64,000 bases of DNA from Syntrophobacterales bacterium (GTDB lineage Bacteria; Desulfobacterota; Desulfobaccia; Desulfobaccales; 0-14-0-80-60-11). The number at the start of each line of letters is the position of its first letter. The stretch's first letter is position 1. Below, one piece after another: positions 51,209-60,169 of this stretch. The stretch lies in the NCBI GenBank assembly GCA_023229795.1, contig JALNYP010000009.1, positions 13,124-77,123 of the forward strand. Direction: 5' to 3'. A program made the translations under genes and the position numbers. Under the pieces are notes generated by a model. It was not told the origin of the DNA and made no database searches. It saw only the letters and a program-made list of their open reading frames with translations.

Positions 51209-53162
51209 GGCCGTGCCCCTGGTCCTGGTGAACATCCAGGTGGCCCAGGAAGAGATCTCCCGGGCCACCGCGGTCCTGACTCGGCTGCGGATCATGCATC
51301 TCATCAATCTGGTGGAGACTCCCCTGGGCAAACTGGGGTACATGGGGGAACTGGAACGGGACCTGCTGGATCGCTATCAAAAGGTGGGCGAGGAGGCGGA
51401 CCGCTGGGCCCAGACCCTGGAAATCCCGCCCCAGGTGGTGGAGATTCCCCCAGACCTGGACCCGGCCAAGGATATCTATCCCCTGGAAGAAAGGATGGAT
51501 AACCTGCGGCGCCGGGTGGGCCCGCTGCTTACCAGCGTCCAGGAAAGTGTGGCTCAACTGGCCAAACTGCGGGAATATGAACAGAACCTGGAATGGTTGC
51601 AGCCGGCCGGGGTGGAGCCCGGGGCCCTGGCCGAACTCCACTTTGCCTACCTGACGCCCGGTTGGCTCCCCGCCGAGAATCTCCTGCGGCTGGAGCAGGC
51701 CCTGGAGCACCTGCACCACGCCTTGATCCCCGTGACTCAGGAGGAGACCCGGGTCCTGGTTCTGGTGGCGGGGCTGGCCGCGGACCAAGGGACCCTGGAC
51801 CGGGCTCTCAAGGGCGCCTTTTTTGAGCCGCTGGCACTGCCGCCTGCGGCCACCGGGTCTTTGGACGCGATGCTGACCGACCTGAAAAGCCAGATCCGGT
51901 CGTTAAAAGCCTCCCAGCAGCAAATGGACGCCGAGCGAGCCCGGCTGCGGGACGAGATGGGTCCGGAGCTGGTGCGGATCCGCAACCGCATCGACCTGAC
52001 CCGCACCCTGCTCCGGGCCCGGGTGCTGTTCGGCAAGGTGGACCGCTCCTACCTGGTGAGCGGCTGGATTCCCGCCAGCCTGGTGAACGAACTCAAGGAG
52101 GCCCTGGCCCAGGAACTGGGGGACCGGGCCGAATTGGAGATCCTGTCTCCCGAGGCCATCCCCGGGGCCCGGGAAGGGATCCTGAAGATTCCCATCCTCT
52201 TCAATAATCCTTACCTGCTGCGGCCCTTCGAGCGTCTGACCACGGCTTACGGCACCCCGGCCTACGGCGAGGTGGAGCCTACCGCACTACTGGCCGTCAG
52301 CTTTCTACTCATGTTCGGCCTGATGTTCGGCGACGTTGGCCAGGGCGGGGTGCTCTTTCTGCTGGGCTACGTGATCTTTCGGCGGTTTTTCCGCTACACC
52401 GATTACGGTATCATCATGATGGAGTGCGGGGTGTCCTCGGCGATCTTCGGGTTTCTCTACGGCAGCGTCTTCGGAGTGGAGGACCTCTTACCGGCCCTGT
52501 GGTTTTCCCCCATGCAGAACATCGCCTATTTCATCAAGATCGCCGTCCTGTTCGGAGTGGGGGCCATCAGCCTGGGGATGATCTTGAGCTTCATCAACGC
52601 GGTGCGCCTCAAGACCACGCGCTTGCCCGCGGCCGGACTCCTGGCGGCTTTAATCTATTGGATCTTGGCGGGCCTGGGGGTGCGTTACCTCCTTACCGGG
52701 GCCCTGGAATGGGATTTCTGGGTGGCCGTGGGAGTGGCCGGCGCCATTCTCCTCATGATAGTCGTCTTTATCTTGCAGCGCCTGTGGCTGGCGCCGGCAG
52801 CGACGGAGCCTTCCCCCGACGGCCTGGGCCTGAAGTTGCTGGAGGGGATCATCGAGGTGGTGGACGGCACTATCCGGTTCGTGGCCAACACCATCTCGTT
52901 CATCCGCATCGCCGCCTTCGCCCTGGCTCACGCCGGGCTGTTCATCGCGGTCTTTTCCCTGGCGGACACCTTGAACCGCATGGGGGGCGGCGGCCTGGTG
53001 TATTGGCTGACTATCGTGGTCGGCAATGTGGTTATTATCCTCCTGGAGGGGCTGGTGGTCTCCATCCAGATCGTCCGGCTGGAATACTACGAATTCATGA
53101 GTAAGTTTTTCCACGGGGGCGGGGAGGCCTTCAAACCCCTGGAACGGGGCGCGGCGCCTTGA
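51201..53162 (+). CDS. atpI: V/A-type ATPase subunit I (a subunit)
   Basis: 653 aa. The N-terminal half (1-350) is soluble and coiled, starting MFKAVPLVLVNIQVAQEEISRATAVLTRLRIMHLINL. The C-terminal half has about 7-8 helices, beginning PTALLAVSFLLMFGLMFGDVGQGGVLFLLGY and containing VANTISFIRIAAFALAHAGLF, where the essential arginine for ion transfer lies. Ends with the standard RLEYYEFMSKFFHGGGEAFKPL. Forms the stator channel against the c-ring. Confidence 0.95.
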   Translation: MFKAVPLVLVNIQVAQEEISRATAVLTRLRIMHLINLVETPLGKLGYMGELERDLLDRYQKVGEEADRWAQTLEIPPQVVEIPPDLDPAKDIYPLEERMDNLRRRVGPLLTSVQESVAQLAKLREYEQNLEWLQPAGVEPGALAELHFAYLTPGWLPAENLLRLEQALEHLHHALIPVTQEETRVLVLVAGLAADQGTLDRALKGAFFEPLALPPAATGSLDAMLTDLKSQIRSLKASQQQMDAERARLRDEMGPELVRIRNRIDLTRTLLRARVLFGKVDRSYLVSGWIPASLVNELKEALAQELGDRAELEILSPEAIPGAREGILKIPILFNNPYLLRPFERLTTAYGTPAYGEVEPTALLAVSFLLMFGLMFGDVGQGGVLFLLGYVIFRRFFRYTDYGIIMMECGVSSAIFGFLYGSVFGVEDLLPALWFSPMQNIAYFIKIAVLFGVGAISLGMILSFINAVRLKTTRLPAAGLLAALIYWILAGLGVRYLLTGALEWDFWVAVGVAGAILLMIVVFILQRLWLAPAATEPSPDGLGLKLLEGIIEVVDGTIRFVANTISFIRIAAFALAHAGLFIAVFSLADTLNRMGGGGLVYWLTIVVGNVVIILLEGLVVSIQIVRLEYYEFMSKFFHGGGEAFKPLERGAAP

Positions 53163-53341
53163 ATGGCGGAGGAAAACCTTTGGGAGAGGGGGCCGGGGGC
53201 CATTTACAATCCCTCTCCCAAACCCTCTCCCCCAACCCCCATAAGGGATTTTGGGGAACTTTGGTGTTTACCGGTTTTTTATTCGGAAGAGTTGTCCAGC
53301 CTTCACAGACCAAGGGTTGGAGTCCAAGAAGGATAATGATT

Positions 53342-53662
53342 ATGACGAAGACATATCGAGGCATATTGATCAGCCTGGCAACCTTGATTCTGGTAAACGG
53401 TTGGGCGATGGCGGCCTGGGCCCAGACCGGGGCTGCGGCCAACCCGGAGGTGGCCAAGTGGGCCTATATGGCTGCGGCCCTGGCCGCGGGCCTGGGGGTC
53501 CTGGGGGCCGGGATCGCGGTTATGGCGGTGGGGGCCGCGGCCCTGGGGGCCATCAGCGAAAAACCGGAACTCTTCGGTCGGGCCTTGATCTTCGTGGGCC
53601 TGGCCGAAGGCCTGGCCATCTACGGGCTCATCGTGGCCATCATGATTCTGGGTAGGGTGTAA
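53342..53662 (+). CDS. atpK: V/A-type ATPase subunit K (c-ring proteolipid)
   Basis: 106 aa from ATG 53342 (aagg 9 nt upstream; ATG 53336 also in frame). A signal-like N-terminal helix (GILISLATLILVNGWAMAAWAQ) precedes one two-helix hairpin: WAYMAAALAAGLGVLGAGIAVMAVGAAALGAI and LFGRALIFVGLAEGLAIYGLIVAIMIL. The ion-binding Glu is in GLAEGLAIYG. No glutamine is present in the first hairpin helix, so the Na+-binding pattern is not evident. Single-hairpin size like F-type c rather than the four-helix NtpK. Confidence 0.9.
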   Translation: MTKTYRGILISLATLILVNGWAMAAWAQTGAAANPEVAKWAYMAAALAAGLGVLGAGIAVMAVGAAALGAISEKPELFGRALIFVGLAEGLAIYGLIVAIMILGRV

Positions 53663-53664
53663 AT

Positions 53665-53868
53665 AGTGTTCAGTGTTCAGTGGCCAGTGGTCAGTTTTGA
53701 GGCGGAATAGCTATACACGTTGCCAAAGTTTTTTCCCCCTCACCCTAACCCTTTTCCCCAAGGGGGAGAGAGGATAAGAAGAAGGAACTTTTGACACTTG
53801 CTACAATTGTAGGGGCACAGCGGGCTATGCCCTCAAGTCGCTGGCCACTGGCCACTGACCACTGCCTC
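53665..53868. repeat. two heptamer arrays and a CCCTCACCCTAACCC element
   Basis: Array 1 (53665-53692: agtgttc, agtgttc, agtggcc, agtggtc) starts 3 nt after the atpK stop. Array 2 (53841-53868: ctggcca, ctggcca, ctgacca, ctgcctc) ends directly before the AAGGAGG of the F subunit gene. Between them lie a ccctcaccctaacccttttcccc palindrome (about 53742-53774) and a gtaggggcacagc fragment. Confidence 0.85.
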
Positions 53869-53881
53869 AAGGAGGCACGCC

Positions 53882-54196
53882 ATCAAGGACCAGGGATTTT
53901 TCGTCATCGCCGATGCCCGCACCCTGCTGGCCTTTGCCCTGGCGGGGATTCCCGGCGGGGCCGCGGCCAGTGCAGCCGAGGCCCGGCAGTTGCTGGCCCA
54001 GGGCCGGGCCGACCCCGGGGTGGGGCTGGTGCTGATCACCGAACGGGTGGCTCAAGATATCCGAGGCGACGTGGATGCCATCCGGCGGGAAGGCCGGCCG
54101 CCCTTGATCCTGGAGATTCCCGATCTGGAAGGGCCTCTCCCCGGCGGCCAATCGCTCCTGGACCGGCTGCGGGCCTTGATGGGGATACCGAAGTGA
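53882..54196 (+). CDS. atpF: V/A-type ATPase subunit F, apparent ATC start
   Basis: 104 codons. KDQGFFVIADARTLLAFALAGIPGG corresponds to the usual start of subunit F (KIxVIGDxDTVxGFRLAGI), and LVLITERVAQDIRGDVDAIRREGRPPLILEIPD to its middle. The coding frame has a perfect Shine-Dalgarno AAGGAGG (53869-53875) followed 6 nt later by ATC at 53882, exactly where ATG is expected. No ATG, GTG or TTG exists in frame upstream, and the next (TTG 53990) would remove the first third. It sits in the rotor shaft with D. Either a rare ATC initiation or an ATG-to-ATC change. Confidence 0.8.
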   Translation: MKDQGFFVIADARTLLAFALAGIPGGAAASAAEARQLLAQGRADPGVGLVLITERVAQDIRGDVDAIRREGRPPLILEIPDLEGPLPGGQSLLDRLRALMGIPK

Positions 54197-54256
54197 ACGG
54201 TTTCAGCTAAACGTAGGGCACACCTGCGCGTGCGCCTGCAAAAAGGTGCTTGATTT

Positions 54257-54871
54257 ATGCCGCTGTATGACCAGGTGGAACTCCTCTGTCAGGCGATTAA
54301 TACCCAGGCCCAGGAGGAGGCCGAGAAAATCAGTACTCAGGCCCAGGCCGAAGCGGACCGCCGCCAAAGCGATGCCGAGGGGCGCCGCCAGGAAGTGCTG
54401 GCCAAGACCAGGGCCGAAGTGGAGGCCCAGGCTAAGCTTGCCGCCCGGAGCCGCATCGATCGGGCCGAACTGGAGAGCAAGAGACAAATCTCCCAGACGA
54501 AGGAGACTTGCTTGGCGGAGATTTTTACCCAGGCCCAAACCCGGCTTCAGGCCTGGCGGGACACCCCCGCCTATGGGGATTGGCTGCGGGCCGGGCTTAC
54601 GGCCGCACTGGGGCAACTGGAAGGAGAACAGTTCCGGATCACCGCCAACCCCGAGGAAGCCAGGTGGCTCACGCCGGACCTGTTGGGCAAAGTGAGCCGG
54701 GAGCGCGCCTGCCGGCTGGAGTTGGTCGCCGATCCGGAGCTGACCCCGGGAGGCTTCGTGGTAGCCCAAAGCGACGGCCGGGTGCGCGTCGATCAGACCT
54801 TCCAGGGCCTCATCGACCGCCGGCGGGAGGCTTTAAGGGCCGAGATCGCCGGGAAACTGTGGGGGAGTTGA
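54257..54871 (+). CDS. atpE: V/A-type ATPase subunit E (peripheral stalk)
   Basis: 204 aa. N-terminal long charged helix (EEAEKISTQAQAEADRRQSDAEGRRQEVLAKTRAEVEAQAKLAARSRIDRAELESKRQISQTKE) and a C-terminal globular part with LVADPELTPGGFVVAQSDGRVRVDQTFQGLIDRRREALRAEIAGKLWG, the subunit E head. Forms the stator stalk with H/G. Followed 7 nt later by an unrelated GNAT gene. Confidence 0.9.
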   Translation: MPLYDQVELLCQAINTQAQEEAEKISTQAQAEADRRQSDAEGRRQEVLAKTRAEVEAQAKLAARSRIDRAELESKRQISQTKETCLAEIFTQAQTRLQAWRDTPAYGDWLRAGLTAALGQLEGEQFRITANPEEARWLTPDLLGKVSRERACRLELVADPELTPGGFVVAQSDGRVRVDQTFQGLIDRRREALRAEIAGKLWGS

Positions 54872-54878
54872 GACAGGC

Positions 54879-55820
54879 ATGCATATCCTAGTGCGACCGT
54901 TAACCGAAGCCGATCTTCCCCTGGCCGACCGCATCTTCCGGCTGGCCTTCGGGACCTTTAACGGCCTGGCGAATCCGTTGGAGTTCGGCGGCGACCTCGA
55001 CAAGATCCGCACCCGTTGGCTGGCCGACCCTGCCGCGGCCTTCGGGGCCGAAGCGGACGGGGAACTGGTCGCCTCCAATTTCGTCACGCATTGGGGCAGC
55101 GTGGGTTACTTCGGGCCCTTGACGGTGCGCCCGGATTACTGGGACCGGGGCGTGGCCCAGAAGCTCCTGGAGCCCACCCTGGCCCTCTTCGATACCTGGG
55201 GCTGCCGCCACACCGGCCTTTACACTTATTCTCAGAGCCCTAAGCATCTGAGCCTTTATCAGAAATTCGGCTTCTGGCCGCGAGCCCTCACGGCCATCAT
55301 GGCCCTGACGGTCAGGCCCGCGACCCCGGCGGGGGAGGTCACCTCGTATGCCCGAGCCGCGGAATCCGAAAAACCGGACCTGATTGCGGCTGCAGCCCAA
55401 CTCACGGACGCCATCTATGCCGGGCTCGACGTACGCCGGGAAATCCTTGCCATCCAGAGCCAGAAGCTGGGTGATACCCTGCTGCTGTGGGACCGGCCCG
55501 GGCTGGTGGGGTTGGCGGCGGTGCACTGCGGCCCCGGTTCCGAGGCTGGCAGCGGCGCGTGTTTCATCAAATTTGGCGCGGTCAAGCCCGGGCGCAAGGC
55601 CGAGCAGTATTTCGACCGGCTCCTCACCGCCTGCCAGGTTCTGGCCGCGACCCGTGGCAACCATCGCCTCATTGCGGGAGTGAGCCTGGCCCGGGAGCCG
55701 GCTTATAAGCACCTGCGGGCCCGGGGCTTTAAGCCTGAAATAGTGGGCGTGACCATGCACAGACCCAATGAGGCGGCCTACCACCGGCCGGAGGCCTGGG
55801 TTATGGATGATTGGCGTTAA
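54879..55820 (+). CDS. GNAT family N-acetyltransferase inside the ATPase operon
   Basis: 313 aa from ATG 54879. The first GNAT domain has VRPLTEADLPLADRIFRLAFGTFNG, then GYFGPLTVRPDYWDRGVAQKLLEPTLALFDTWG (acetyl-CoA-binding R-x-x-G-x-A variant DRGVAQ) and YTYSQSPKHLSLYQKFGFWPRAL. The second half resembles another acetyltransferase fold with IKFGAVKPGRKAEQYFDRLLTACQVLAA and AYKHLRARGFKPEIVGVTMHRPN. Target unknown. It separates subunit E from A, with 7 nt to E. Confidence 0.85.
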   Translation: MHILVRPLTEADLPLADRIFRLAFGTFNGLANPLEFGGDLDKIRTRWLADPAAAFGAEADGELVASNFVTHWGSVGYFGPLTVRPDYWDRGVAQKLLEPTLALFDTWGCRHTGLYTYSQSPKHLSLYQKFGFWPRALTAIMALTVRPATPAGEVTSYARAAESEKPDLIAAAAQLTDAIYAGLDVRREILAIQSQKLGDTLLLWDRPGLVGLAAVHCGPGSEAGSGACFIKFGAVKPGRKAEQYFDRLLTACQVLAATRGNHRLIAGVSLAREPAYKHLRARGFKPEIVGVTMHRPNEAAYHRPEAWVMDDWR

Positions 55821-55953
55821 CAGGAGGGTGCGCGGTGCGCAACCCTTGTATGTTAAAAGCAGCGCTACAGGGGGTGAGCCGGGCTTACAGCATGTGAGTC
55901 AGGGGGTGGACACGCAGGCAGGTCCGCCCCGACGATAATTGCTCATGGGAATC

Positions 55954-57714
55954 ATGACCGATAAAACTTCCGAAGTCATCTGGGTGAGCGGGCCGGTGAT
56001 CAAGGCCGGCGGCGGCCAAAGCCTCTCCATGTATGAGATGGTGGAGGTGGGCGCGGCTGCCCTCATCGGCGAGGTCATCGCGTTGGACGGCGAGGTGGCC
56101 ACGCTGCAGATTTACGAAGACACCGGCGGCATCCGGCCCGGCGACCCGGTGGCAGGGCAGGGGACGGCCCTGTCGGTGGAGATCGGCCCGGGGCTTCTGG
56201 GGCAGATTTTCGATGGCATCCAGCGGCCCCTGAAGGCCTTGCAGCAGGCCACCGGCCCCTTCATCGGCCGGGGGGCTTTGGTGAGTCCGCTGGATCGCGG
56301 CAAGGCCTGGGCTTTTCAGCCCCGGTTGAAAGTCGGAGATCAGGTGGCCGCGGGGGATATCCTGGGCGCGGTGCCCGAAACCAGCGCCATGGAGCACCGG
56401 GTGCTGGCGCCGCCCGGGGTGGCGGGACAGCTCACCTTCGTGGTCCCGGCGGGCGACTACACCTTAAAGGATGTCATCGCCCGGGTGCAGGACGGGCGGG
56501 GCCGGGAGACGGAGTTGTTCCTGTGGCACCGCTGGCCGGTGCGCCGCGGCCGACCGTATCGACAGCGCCTGCTGCCCACGGAGCCGTTGATTACCGGCCA
56601 ACGGGTGCTGGATGCACTCTTTCCCCTGGCCAAGGGTGGGGCCGCGGCTATCCCCGGCGGGTTCGGCACCGGCAAGACCATCACCCAGCACCAGCTTTCC
56701 AAGTGGTGCGAAGCCGATCTGATCGTGTACGTGGGCTGCGGCGAGCGGGGCAATGAGATGACCGGCATCTTGACTGAACTGCCCGCCTTGCAAGATCCCC
56801 GCACCGGGCACCCTTTGATGGAACGCACCATCCTCATCGCCAATACCTCCAACATGCCGGTGGCGGCCCGGGAGGCCTCCATCTACACGGGCATCACGTT
56901 GGCCGAGGCCTTTCGGGATATGGGCTACGCGGTGGCGCTGATGGCCGACTCCACCTCCCGGTGGGCCGAGGCCCTGCGGGAAATCTCCGGGCGGCTGGAG
57001 GAGATGCCCGCGGAGGAAGGCTTTCCCGCCTATCTGGCCACCCGGCTGGCGGATTTCTATGAGCGGGCCGGCGCAGTGGTCACCCTAAACGGGTCCCAGG
57101 GCTCGGTGTCGGTCATCGGCGCGGTGTCGCCGCCGGGGGGGGATTTCTCGGAGCCGGTGACCCAACAGACCAAGCGCTTCGTGCGCACCTTCTGGGGCCT
57201 GGACAAGGAACTGGCCGCGGCCCGCTATTTTCCGGCCATCAATCCCATTGACAGTTACAGTGAATATCCCGATATGGTGGAGGGCTGGTGGGCCGAACAC
57301 GTGGACCCGGAATGGCGGCAGATGCGGGGCGAGGCCCTGGTGCTGCTCCAGGAAGACTACCAGCTCCAGCGCATTGTCAAGATCATCGGCGAGGAGGCCC
57401 TGCCGGACGCGCAGCGCCTGGTGCTGGCCGCGGCCCGCTGGCTCAAGGAAGGCTTTCTCCAGCAGAGCGCGTTTGACCCGGTGGACATGTTCTGCCCGCC
57501 GGCCAAGCAGATGAAGATGCTCCGGCTCATCCTATCCACCTATCGCAAGGCCAAGGAGGTGGTGGCCAAAGGGGCGGCGTTTTACCGCATCCGGGAGTTG
57601 GAGGATTTGGGAGCGCTGATGCGCATGAAGGCCACCATCAAGGCGGATGAGTTGGAGAAGTTCGATGAGTTGGAGAAGAGTTTGAATGACAAGTTGGAGG
57701 CGTTGGCAGGGTAG
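55954..57714 (+). CDS. atpA: V/A-type ATPase catalytic subunit A
   Basis: 586 aa from ATG 55954 (ATG 55945 also in frame). P-loop GGFGTGKTITQHQ (about 235-247), preceded by the family's bulge domain (GAVPETSAMEHRVLAPPGVAGQLTFVVPAGDYTLKDVIARV). Further DSTSRWAEALREISGRLEEMPAEEGFPAYL and a C-terminal helical domain. It binds and hydrolyses or makes ATP at the A/B interface. The upstream spacer contains a ggtggacacgcaggcaggtccgcccc repeat. Confidence 0.97.
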   Translation: MTDKTSEVIWVSGPVIKAGGGQSLSMYEMVEVGAAALIGEVIALDGEVATLQIYEDTGGIRPGDPVAGQGTALSVEIGPGLLGQIFDGIQRPLKALQQATGPFIGRGALVSPLDRGKAWAFQPRLKVGDQVAAGDILGAVPETSAMEHRVLAPPGVAGQLTFVVPAGDYTLKDVIARVQDGRGRETELFLWHRWPVRRGRPYRQRLLPTEPLITGQRVLDALFPLAKGGAAAIPGGFGTGKTITQHQLSKWCEADLIVYVGCGERGNEMTGILTELPALQDPRTGHPLMERTILIANTSNMPVAAREASIYTGITLAEAFRDMGYAVALMADSTSRWAEALREISGRLEEMPAEEGFPAYLATRLADFYERAGAVVTLNGSQGSVSVIGAVSPPGGDFSEPVTQQTKRFVRTFWGLDKELAAARYFPAINPIDSYSEYPDMVEGWWAEHVDPEWRQMRGEALVLLQEDYQLQRIVKIIGEEALPDAQRLVLAAARWLKEGFLQQSAFDPVDMFCPPAKQMKMLRLILSTYRKAKEVVAKGAAFYRIRELEDLGALMRMKATIKADELEKFDELEKSLNDKLEALAG

Positions 57715-57908
57715 GGGTAAGGTGCCCAAGCAGAGCTTGGGCGGAAAACCTTCGTTCCCAAGCTTTACGGGCTTGGGAACGAGGGGAGAAGTAGGAGCTT
57801 GGGAACGAAAGGGGCATGGTGCGCGGTGCGCACCCTACGGGGAGGTCACCCGCGCCAATCTTGGCTTTGCTGGAAGATGGCGGCTGACAGCCAACAAAAC
57901 CGAAAACC

Positions 57909-59339
57909 ATGAACGATCAACCCAAAACCCGGAACCCAGAGCCCAAAACCTTGCCCCCCGCCTCCGGCCGGGAGTATCTGGGCCTGAAGTCTATCATCGG
58001 GCCGCTGTTGGTGGTGGAGGGCGTCAAGGGCGTGGGCTTTGATGAAAGTGTGGAGATCACCGCGCCGGACGGCTCCCGGCAGACCGGCCGGGTCCTGGCC
58101 GTGGGCACAAATGAGGCGGTGATCGAGCTCTTCGGCGAGACCGTGGGCCTGTCCCTGGGCGAGACCCGATTGCGCTTCACCGGCAGCCCCCTGATGGTCC
58201 CGGTGACCACGGATCTCCTGGGGCGCATCTTCAACGGCATGGGCCAGCCCCTGGACGGCGGCCCCCTGCCGGTGGGGGAGGCCAGCCGCGACATCAACGG
58301 CCAGCCCATCAACCCCACGGCCCGGACCTACCCCCAGGAGTTCATCCAGACAGGGGTCTCGGCCATCGACGGCATGGATACCCTGGTGCGGGGGCAAAAA
58401 CTGCCGATTTTCGCGGTGAGCGGTCTGCCCCACAACGAGTTGGCGGCCCAGATTGTGCGCCAGGCCCGGCTGTTGGGGGAAGAGGAGCGCTTTGCCATCG
58501 TGTTTGCGGCCATGGGGGTGCAGCACGACGTGGCCAACATCTTCCGCCAATCCTTTGAGACCAGCGGCGTGCTCAACAACGTGGTCATGTTCCTGAATCT
58601 GGCCGACGATCCGGCCATCGAGCGCCTGATTACCCCTCGCCTGGCCTTGACGGTGGCGGAATACCTGGCCTTTGATAAAGACCACCACGTCCTGGCCATC
58701 CTGACGGACATGACCAACTATTGCGAGGCTTTGCGGGAAGTGGCCAGTTCCAAGGGCGAGGTGCCCAGCCGCAAAGGATATCCGGGGTATCTCTACAGCG
58801 ACCTGTCGTCCCTCTATGAGCGGGCCGGCAAGATCGAGGGCAGCAAGGGCTCGATTACGCAGTTGCCCATGCTCACCATGCCCAACGACGACATCACCCA
58901 TCCCATCCCGGACCTCACCGGCTATATCACCGAAGGCCAGATCGTCCTGGACCGGGGCCTGCACCAACGGGGGATTTACCCGCCCATCAACGTGCTGCCG
59001 TCGCTCTCCCGGCTGATGAGCGACGGCATCGGGGCCGGCCGCACCCGGGAGGATCACGCGCACGTGTCCTCCCAACTCTACGCAGCTTACGACCACGCCC
59101 GGCGGATTCAGGCCCTGGCGGCCATCATCGGGGAGGACAGCCTGTCCAGCGGCGACCGCCAGGTGCTCAATTTCGGCCGGGCCTTTGAGGAAAAATTTCT
59201 GCGCCAGCGCCCCGACGAAAACCGCACCATCACCCAGACCCTGGACCTGGCCTGGCAGGTGCTCAAGGAACTGCCCCGGGGCGACCTCACCCGGGTGACG
59301 GAGGCGGAAATTGAGAAGTATGGGGGAACAGGGAAGTAG
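57909..59339 (+). CDS. atpB: V/A-type ATPase subunit B, N-terminus derived from a heptamer array
   Basis: 476 aa. Family sequence begins at REYLGLKSIIGPLLVVEGVKGVGFDE; then PVTTDLLGRIFNGMGQPLDGG, QEFIQTGVSAIDGMDTLVRGQKLPIFAVSGLPHNELAAQI and SLSRLMSDGIGAGRTREDHAHVSSQLYAAYDHAR. Subunit B is the non-catalytic partner of A. The first 20 residues (MNDQPKTRNPEPKTLPPASG) are translated from a heptamer array at 57919-57953; no Shine-Dalgarno precedes ATG 57909. No better internal start is seen before the conserved part. Confidence 0.95.
   Translation: MNDQPKTRNPEPKTLPPASGREYLGLKSIIGPLLVVEGVKGVGFDESVEITAPDGSRQTGRVLAVGTNEAVIELFGETVGLSLGETRLRFTGSPLMVPVTTDLLGRIFNGMGQPLDGGPLPVGEASRDINGQPINPTARTYPQEFIQTGVSAIDGMDTLVRGQKLPIFAVSGLPHNELAAQIVRQARLLGEEERFAIVFAAMGVQHDVANIFRQSFETSGVLNNVVMFLNLADDPAIERLITPRLALTVAEYLAFDKDHHVLAILTDMTNYCEALREVASSKGEVPSRKGYPGYLYSDLSSLYERAGKIEGSKGSITQLPMLTMPNDDITHPIPDLTGYITEGQIVLDRGLHQRGIYPPINVLPSLSRLMSDGIGAGRTREDHAHVSSQLYAAYDHARRIQALAAIIGEDSLSSGDRQVLNFGRAFEEKFLRQRPDENRTITQTLDLAWQVLKELPRGDLTRVTEAEIEKYGGTGK
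57919..57953. repeat. heptamer array inside the atpB 5' coding region
   Basis: aacccaa, aacccgg, aacccag, agcccaa, aaccttg. Translated in frame as part of subunit B. Confidence 0.85.
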
Positions 59340-59358
59340 TGGTCAGTGGCCAGTGGTC
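59338..59358. repeat. heptamer array (agtggtc/agtggcc x3)
   Basis: agtggtc, agtggcc, agtggtc, beginning within the atpB stop codon (TAG at 59337-59339). Same units as 53665-53692. Confidence 0.85.
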
Positions 59359-59427
59359 AGTCGGATGGGTCACGAGGTGAGGGGACTTTCGCAGAGGATT
59401 TAAATCGCAATCCAATAGAGCGTCGTT

Positions 59428-59486
59428 GTAGGGGCATACTTGGGTGTGTGCCCGAACCAGGGGCGGACACCAAGGTCCGCCCCTAC
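59428..59486. repeat. GTAGGGGCA...GCCCCTAC inverted repeat, copy 2
   Basis: Same design as 27121-27180: gtaggggca, a gtgtgccc segment, then ggcggacaccaaggtccgcccctac. Confidence 0.75.
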
Positions 59487-59556
59487 GGAAAAATTGACAA
59501 TTGTTTGCGACTTGGCATGAGCCAGATAACCGGGGCCTGGCCGCAAGAGAGACTAT

Positions 59557-60147
59557 ATGGCCCGATTACCTCTGCCCGCCACCAAAGGCAATCTTCTCAA
59601 GGTCAAGGCTGAGCATCAGCTGGCCGTCGAGGCCGTTACCTTCCTGGAGGAAAAGCGAGATTTGCTCCTGGGGGAGCTGCTGCGGCTCCAGGGGCAGGCG
59701 GCCACTTTCCGGCGCCGGGTGGACCAGGCCCTTAAGGGCGCTTACGGGCACCTGGTGGAAGGGCTGCTCTCCCTGGGCAGCGAGGCCGTGGCCCGGGCCG
59801 CCCTGGGGGTCAAAGGTGAGGACCGGGTGGTGCTCAAGGACCGGGGTTTTTTGGGGATGCCCATGCCGGTGGTGGAATTCCAGGCCGGCGGCCGGCGCCC
59901 CCAGATCGGGTTCGGCGGCACCGTTAGTTCCCTGGACGAATGCCAGTTGGCCGTGCGGGAGGCCCTGGCGCCCCTGGCGGAGTTGGCGGAGGTGGAGGCC
60001 ATCCTGTGGCGGCTGGCCGAGGAACTGCAGCGCACCGTGCGGCGCACCAACGCCTTGAATTACATGATTATTCCCACCTACCAGGAGACCATTCACTATC
60101 TGGAAGGCGCCCTGGAGGAACGGGAACGGAAGGGTTGTTCCATCTGA
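59557..60147 (+). CDS. atpD: V/A-type ATPase subunit D (central rotor)
   Basis: 196 aa. PATKGNLLKVKAEHQLAVEAVTFLEEKRDLLLGEL at the start and RRTNALNYMIIPTYQETIHYLEGALEERERKG near the end are subunit D signatures (long antiparallel coiled coil of the rotor). Last gene of the operon, which therefore has H/G, C, I, K, F, E, A, B, D. 217 bp after atpB with repeats in between. Confidence 0.94.
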   Translation: MARLPLPATKGNLLKVKAEHQLAVEAVTFLEEKRDLLLGELLRLQGQAATFRRRVDQALKGAYGHLVEGLLSLGSEAVARAALGVKGEDRVVLKDRGFLGMPMPVVEFQAGGRRPQIGFGGTVSSLDECQLAVREALAPLAELAEVEAILWRLAEELQRTVRRTNALNYMIIPTYQETIHYLEGALEERERKGCSI

Positions 60148-60169
60148 AGCGGGCCAAGGCCAGGAAGAG

